Shown piece after piece: positions 62,071 through 64,000 of a stretch of DNA of 64,000 nucleotides (position 1 is the first letter of the stretch; each line of letters opens with the position of its first letter). Where the stretch lies: assembly GCA_937873715.1 (NCBI GenBank), contig CALMYJ010000005.1, forward strand, positions 248,001 through 312,000, read 5' to 3'. Below the pieces are notes generated by a model. That model searched no databases. It worked only from the letters and a program-made list of their open reading frames with translations, and had not been told where the DNA came from. Position numbers and translations under genes: made by a program. Source of the DNA: an uncultured Chitinophagaceae bacterium (lineage in GTDB: Bacteria; Bacteroidota; Bacteroidia; Chitinophagales; Chitinophagaceae).

Positions 62071-62078
62071 TAACTTTG
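62071..62078 (+). promoter_or_regulatory. -7 box before the 62083 gene
   Basis: TAACTTTG ends 4 bases before the GTG at 62083. Either this GTG is leaderless or the ATG at 62110 is used with a short leader. Confidence 0.45.
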
Positions 62079-62082
62079 CAGG

Positions 62083-62433
62083 GTGCTTACTGAAAAAGAT
62101 ATAGCTTTTATGCAATACTGGGAGCAGCAGCGTGGCCTCCAAAGTACTTTTATGAGTAAACTGCTTCGTGGCCTTCCCATGGCTCTTTTATTTGCATTGC
62201 CGGTAATACTTTCGGTATTGGTGGTATGGATTTTTTTTCCGGACTGGTATGCAAAAATTTCAAAAAATTCTTCCGGTGCTTTTGCAACCGTTGTAGTGGC
62301 GATGATGGTTATTGTGGTGTTTTATGCCTGGTTCAGGATGCATTACAAGTGGGAGATGAACGAACAGATTTATCATGAACTAAAAGCAAAACAACAGCAG
62401 GAACAAACACCCGGTGTACCGGAACAACAATAA
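62083..62433 (+). CDS. Small two-helix membrane protein, hypothetical
   Basis: 116 aa from GTG, or 107 aa from the ATG at 62110. Two hydrophobic helices (about 33-53, LPMALLFALPVILSVLVVWIFF, and 65-85, AFATVVVAMMVIVVFYAWF) are flanked by a short N-terminal helix and a charged, glutamine-rich tail (ELKAKQQQEQTPGVPEQQ). No family is recognised. Seven bases separate it from the FKBP lipoprotein gene and the reading direction is the same, so it begins a three-gene transcript running into the serine dehydratase gene. Confidence 0.7.
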   Translation: MLTEKDIAFMQYWEQQRGLQSTFMSKLLRGLPMALLFALPVILSVLVVWIFFPDWYAKISKNSSGAFATVVVAMMVIVVFYAWFRMHYKWEMNEQIYHELKAKQQQEQTPGVPEQQ

Positions 62434-62440
62434 ATAAAAA

Positions 62441-62932
62441 ATGACCATGATGAGAAAACTGTTTTTAATTGCTTTGCTCCCCTTTGCTTTTCTTTCCTGT
62501 AAAAAAACTGCTAAATGCCCCTATACCGCACCAACAGTGGTTGCACCGGCTGCGGAGGTTACGGCCCTGGAGGATTATTTAAATACCAATGGTCTTACAG
62601 CTACTCTTACAAAACATTCCAGTGGGTTGTATTATAAAATTGATGCTGCAGGCTCGGGTACAGTGCCGGGAGTGTGCTCGGTTGTAACGGTAAAATACAA
62701 TGGCCGCCTAACCAGTGGTGCCAGTTTTGACTCGAACACTACTGGTGTGAGTTTTTATCTCGGTGAATTAATTAATGGCTGGAAGTATGGTATACCTTTA
62801 ATTAAAAGCGGTGGAAAAATAACTTTATACCTGCCGCCATCATTAGGCTATGGCAGCACACCTGTGGGTAGTATACCTGCTAACTCTATTTTAATTTTTG
62901 ATATAGAACTGGTTAATGTAAGTAATAACTGA
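62441..62932 (+). CDS. FKBP-type peptidyl-prolyl isomerase lipoprotein
   Basis: 163 aa. A lipoprotein signal precedes the lipobox FAFLSC (Cys near residue 21). The C-terminal 100 residues form the FKBP fold: [55 protein letters not shown] and a closing IFDIELVNV. Isomerises prolyl bonds in periplasmic or outer-membrane proteins. Several in-frame ATG codons (62441, 62447, 62450) are possible starts. It is operonic with its neighbours (7-base gaps on both sides). Confidence 0.92.
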   Translation: MTMMRKLFLIALLPFAFLSCKKTAKCPYTAPTVVAPAAEVTALEDYLNTNGLTATLTKHSSGLYYKIDAAGSGTVPGVCSVVTVKYNGRLTSGASFDSNTTGVSFYLGELINGWKYGIPLIKSGGKITLYLPPSLGYGSTPVGSIPANSILIFDIELVNVSNN

Positions 62933-62939
62933 TACGGTT

Positions 62940-64000
62940 GTGCCACACGAGGCTATTTCCATATTCCACATGTTTAAGATTGGCGTAGGCCCATCCAGCA
63001 GTCATACGCTTGGCCCGTGGAAAGCAGCACTCCTTTTTTTACATTCCCTCGAACAAAAAAATATGGTACAGCAGGTACAGCAAATTGAAGTATTGCTGTA
63101 CGGCTCTTTGGCTAAAACCGGCGTGGGCCACGGTACTGATATCGCCATACAATTGGGGCTTTGTGGCGAAAACCCGGAAACATTTGAAGTACACAATATA
63201 CACTCCCGTATACAGGATATACGCAGCATGAAAAAACTGCTGTTGCATGGCCGCCACGAAATTGATTTTGACCCGGCAGAGGATATCGAATTTTTAATGT
63301 CTGAATCACTGCCTTTTCATCCCAATGCCCTTACATTTTTAGTACAACTGTATAATGGCGAAACATTTGCCGAAACCTATTATTCTGTTGGTGGAGGATT
63401 TGTAATAAAAGAAGGAGAAACTCAGCAACAGGATGAATCAGTAGTATTACCCTTCCCGGTTAATACCGCCGCCGATTTATTGCACTGGTGTATGAAAACC
63501 GGCCTCTCTATCTGCGAAGTGGTGCAGGAAAATGAAAATGCCTGGCGGCCTGAATTAGAAACCCGTACAGGCATTTTAAAAATATGGCAGGTAATGAAAG
63601 AGTGTATATATGCTGGCTGCCATGCACAGGGTATGTTGCCCGGCGGGCTAAGTGTAAAGCGCCGTGCTTTTGATCTGAATAAAAAATTAACTGCACAAAA
63701 ACAGTATACCCATTACGAAAGCTGGATTAAATGCATACAGGAGGGGGGTAACGATTTTCGCTATACCATCGATTGGGTAAGTTGCTTTGCACTGGCTGTA
63801 AATGAACAAAATGCCGCTTTTGGCCGTGTAGTTACGGCGCCTACCAATGGTGCTGCCGGTGTAATACCGGCCGTATTGATGTACTATGTTGTTTTTTGCG
63901 GAGGCAATAGCGATGAAAAAATCATCCAGTTTTTGCTTACAGCAGGCGAAGTGGGCAGCATATTTAAAAAAGGCGCAACCATATCTGCCGCAATGGGTGG
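62940..64000 (+). CDS. sdaA: L-serine ammonia-lyase, 5' part only
   Basis: The frame is open to the right edge, 353 codons visible. The start is GTG at 62940, 7 bases after the FKBP stop; the reading is [23 protein letters not shown], where the GPSSSHT motif marks the beta domain of iron-sulfur L-serine dehydratase. Later [19 protein letters not shown] belongs to the alpha domain, and [16 protein letters not shown] runs off the edge before the cluster cysteines. The two domains are on one chain, as in SdaA. It converts L-serine to pyruvate and ammonium in the cytoplasm using a [4Fe-4S] cluster. Confidence 0.93.
   Translation, partial: MPHEAISIFHMFKIGVGPSSSHTLGPWKAALLFLHSLEQKNMVQQVQQIEVLLYGSLAKTGVGHGTDIAIQLGLCGENPETFEVHNIHSRIQDIRSMKKLLLHGRHEIDFDPAEDIEFLMSESLPFHPNALTFLVQLYNGETFAETYYSVGGGFVIKEGETQQQDESVVLPFPVNTAADLLHWCMKTGLSICEVVQENENAWRPELETRTGILKIWQVMKECIYAGCHAQGMLPGGLSVKRRAFDLNKKLTAQKQYTHYESWIKCIQEGGNDFRYTIDWVSCFALAVNEQNAAFGRVVTAPTNGAAGVIPAVLMYYVVFCGGNSDEKIIQFLLTAGEVGSIFKKGATISAAMG

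Overview
The window looks like a chromosomal segment of a Bacteroidota bacterium, most likely family Chitinophagaceae. Supporting signs are a type IX secretion (T9SS) sorting domain, a one-chain cytochrome b sdhCAB operon, a TonB receptor paired with a fasciclin lipoprotein, an HU/SPOR-type protein, a PUR-alpha-like DUF3276 protein, and many promoters with the Bacteroidota -7 box TAnnTTTG. No phage, insertion sequence, rRNA or CRISPR array was found.

Layout. 1-3.6 kb: the end of a T9SS cargo protein, a hypothetical gene, and a leftward trio (Usp-like, lipocalin-like, YoaK). 3.9-6 kb: a leftward response regulator/histidine kinase pair. 6.2-10.7 kb: sdhC-sdhA-sdhB with a glycosyltransferase gene inserted between sdhA and sdhB. 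11.2-14.7 kb: a glycosyltransferase, a PHP-type tyrosine phosphatase and an ABC exporter. 14.8-18.4 kb: nucleic-acid-binding proteins (DUF3276, RRM, cold shock), a fatty acid desaturase and ispD. 18.4-18.6 kb: two tRNA-Gln genes.

18.7-35.9 kb is the centrepiece, a nitrate assimilation island. Rightward mobA lies at one end, and rightward cobA (siroheme) plus a Crp/Fnr regulator lie at the other. Between them a leftward run encodes nirB, nirD, an outer-membrane porin, the nitrate ABC transporter (nrtA, nrtB, nrtS-like, and an nrtD interrupted by an in-frame TAA), an MFS nitrate transporter, a nitrate reductase fused to its own flavoprotein and [2Fe-2S] domains, a nitrate-reductase-associated protein, and a sulfite-reductase-like protein ending in rubredoxin. 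Together these cover outer-membrane entry, inner-membrane import, nitrate to nitrite, nitrite to ammonium, and supply of both cofactors.

36-45.6 kb: purC, a TonB receptor with fasciclin partner, DoxX, a GH5 glycosidase, a glycosyltransferase, an aldo/keto reductase and a DUF3347 protein. 45.7-54.6 kb: a glucose/glycogen/maltodextrin block (ROK kinase, sugar MFS, glgA, glgC, disaccharide MFS, GH13 amylase). 54.6-64 kb: OsmC, lipA, an AT-rich lone P-loop ATPase of the Sll1717 type, two outer-membrane-like proteins, truB, a SET-domain protein, the HU/SPOR protein, an FKBP isomerase lipoprotein and the start of an L-serine dehydratase.

The best leads for follow-up are the interrupted nrtD, the 12-base element plus hairpin shared by the nirB and nirD leaders, the helically phased repeats ahead of the Usp-like operon, and the rubredoxin-tailed reductase-like protein that lacks siroheme ligands. 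Function calls rest on motif recognition by eye; no database search was run.
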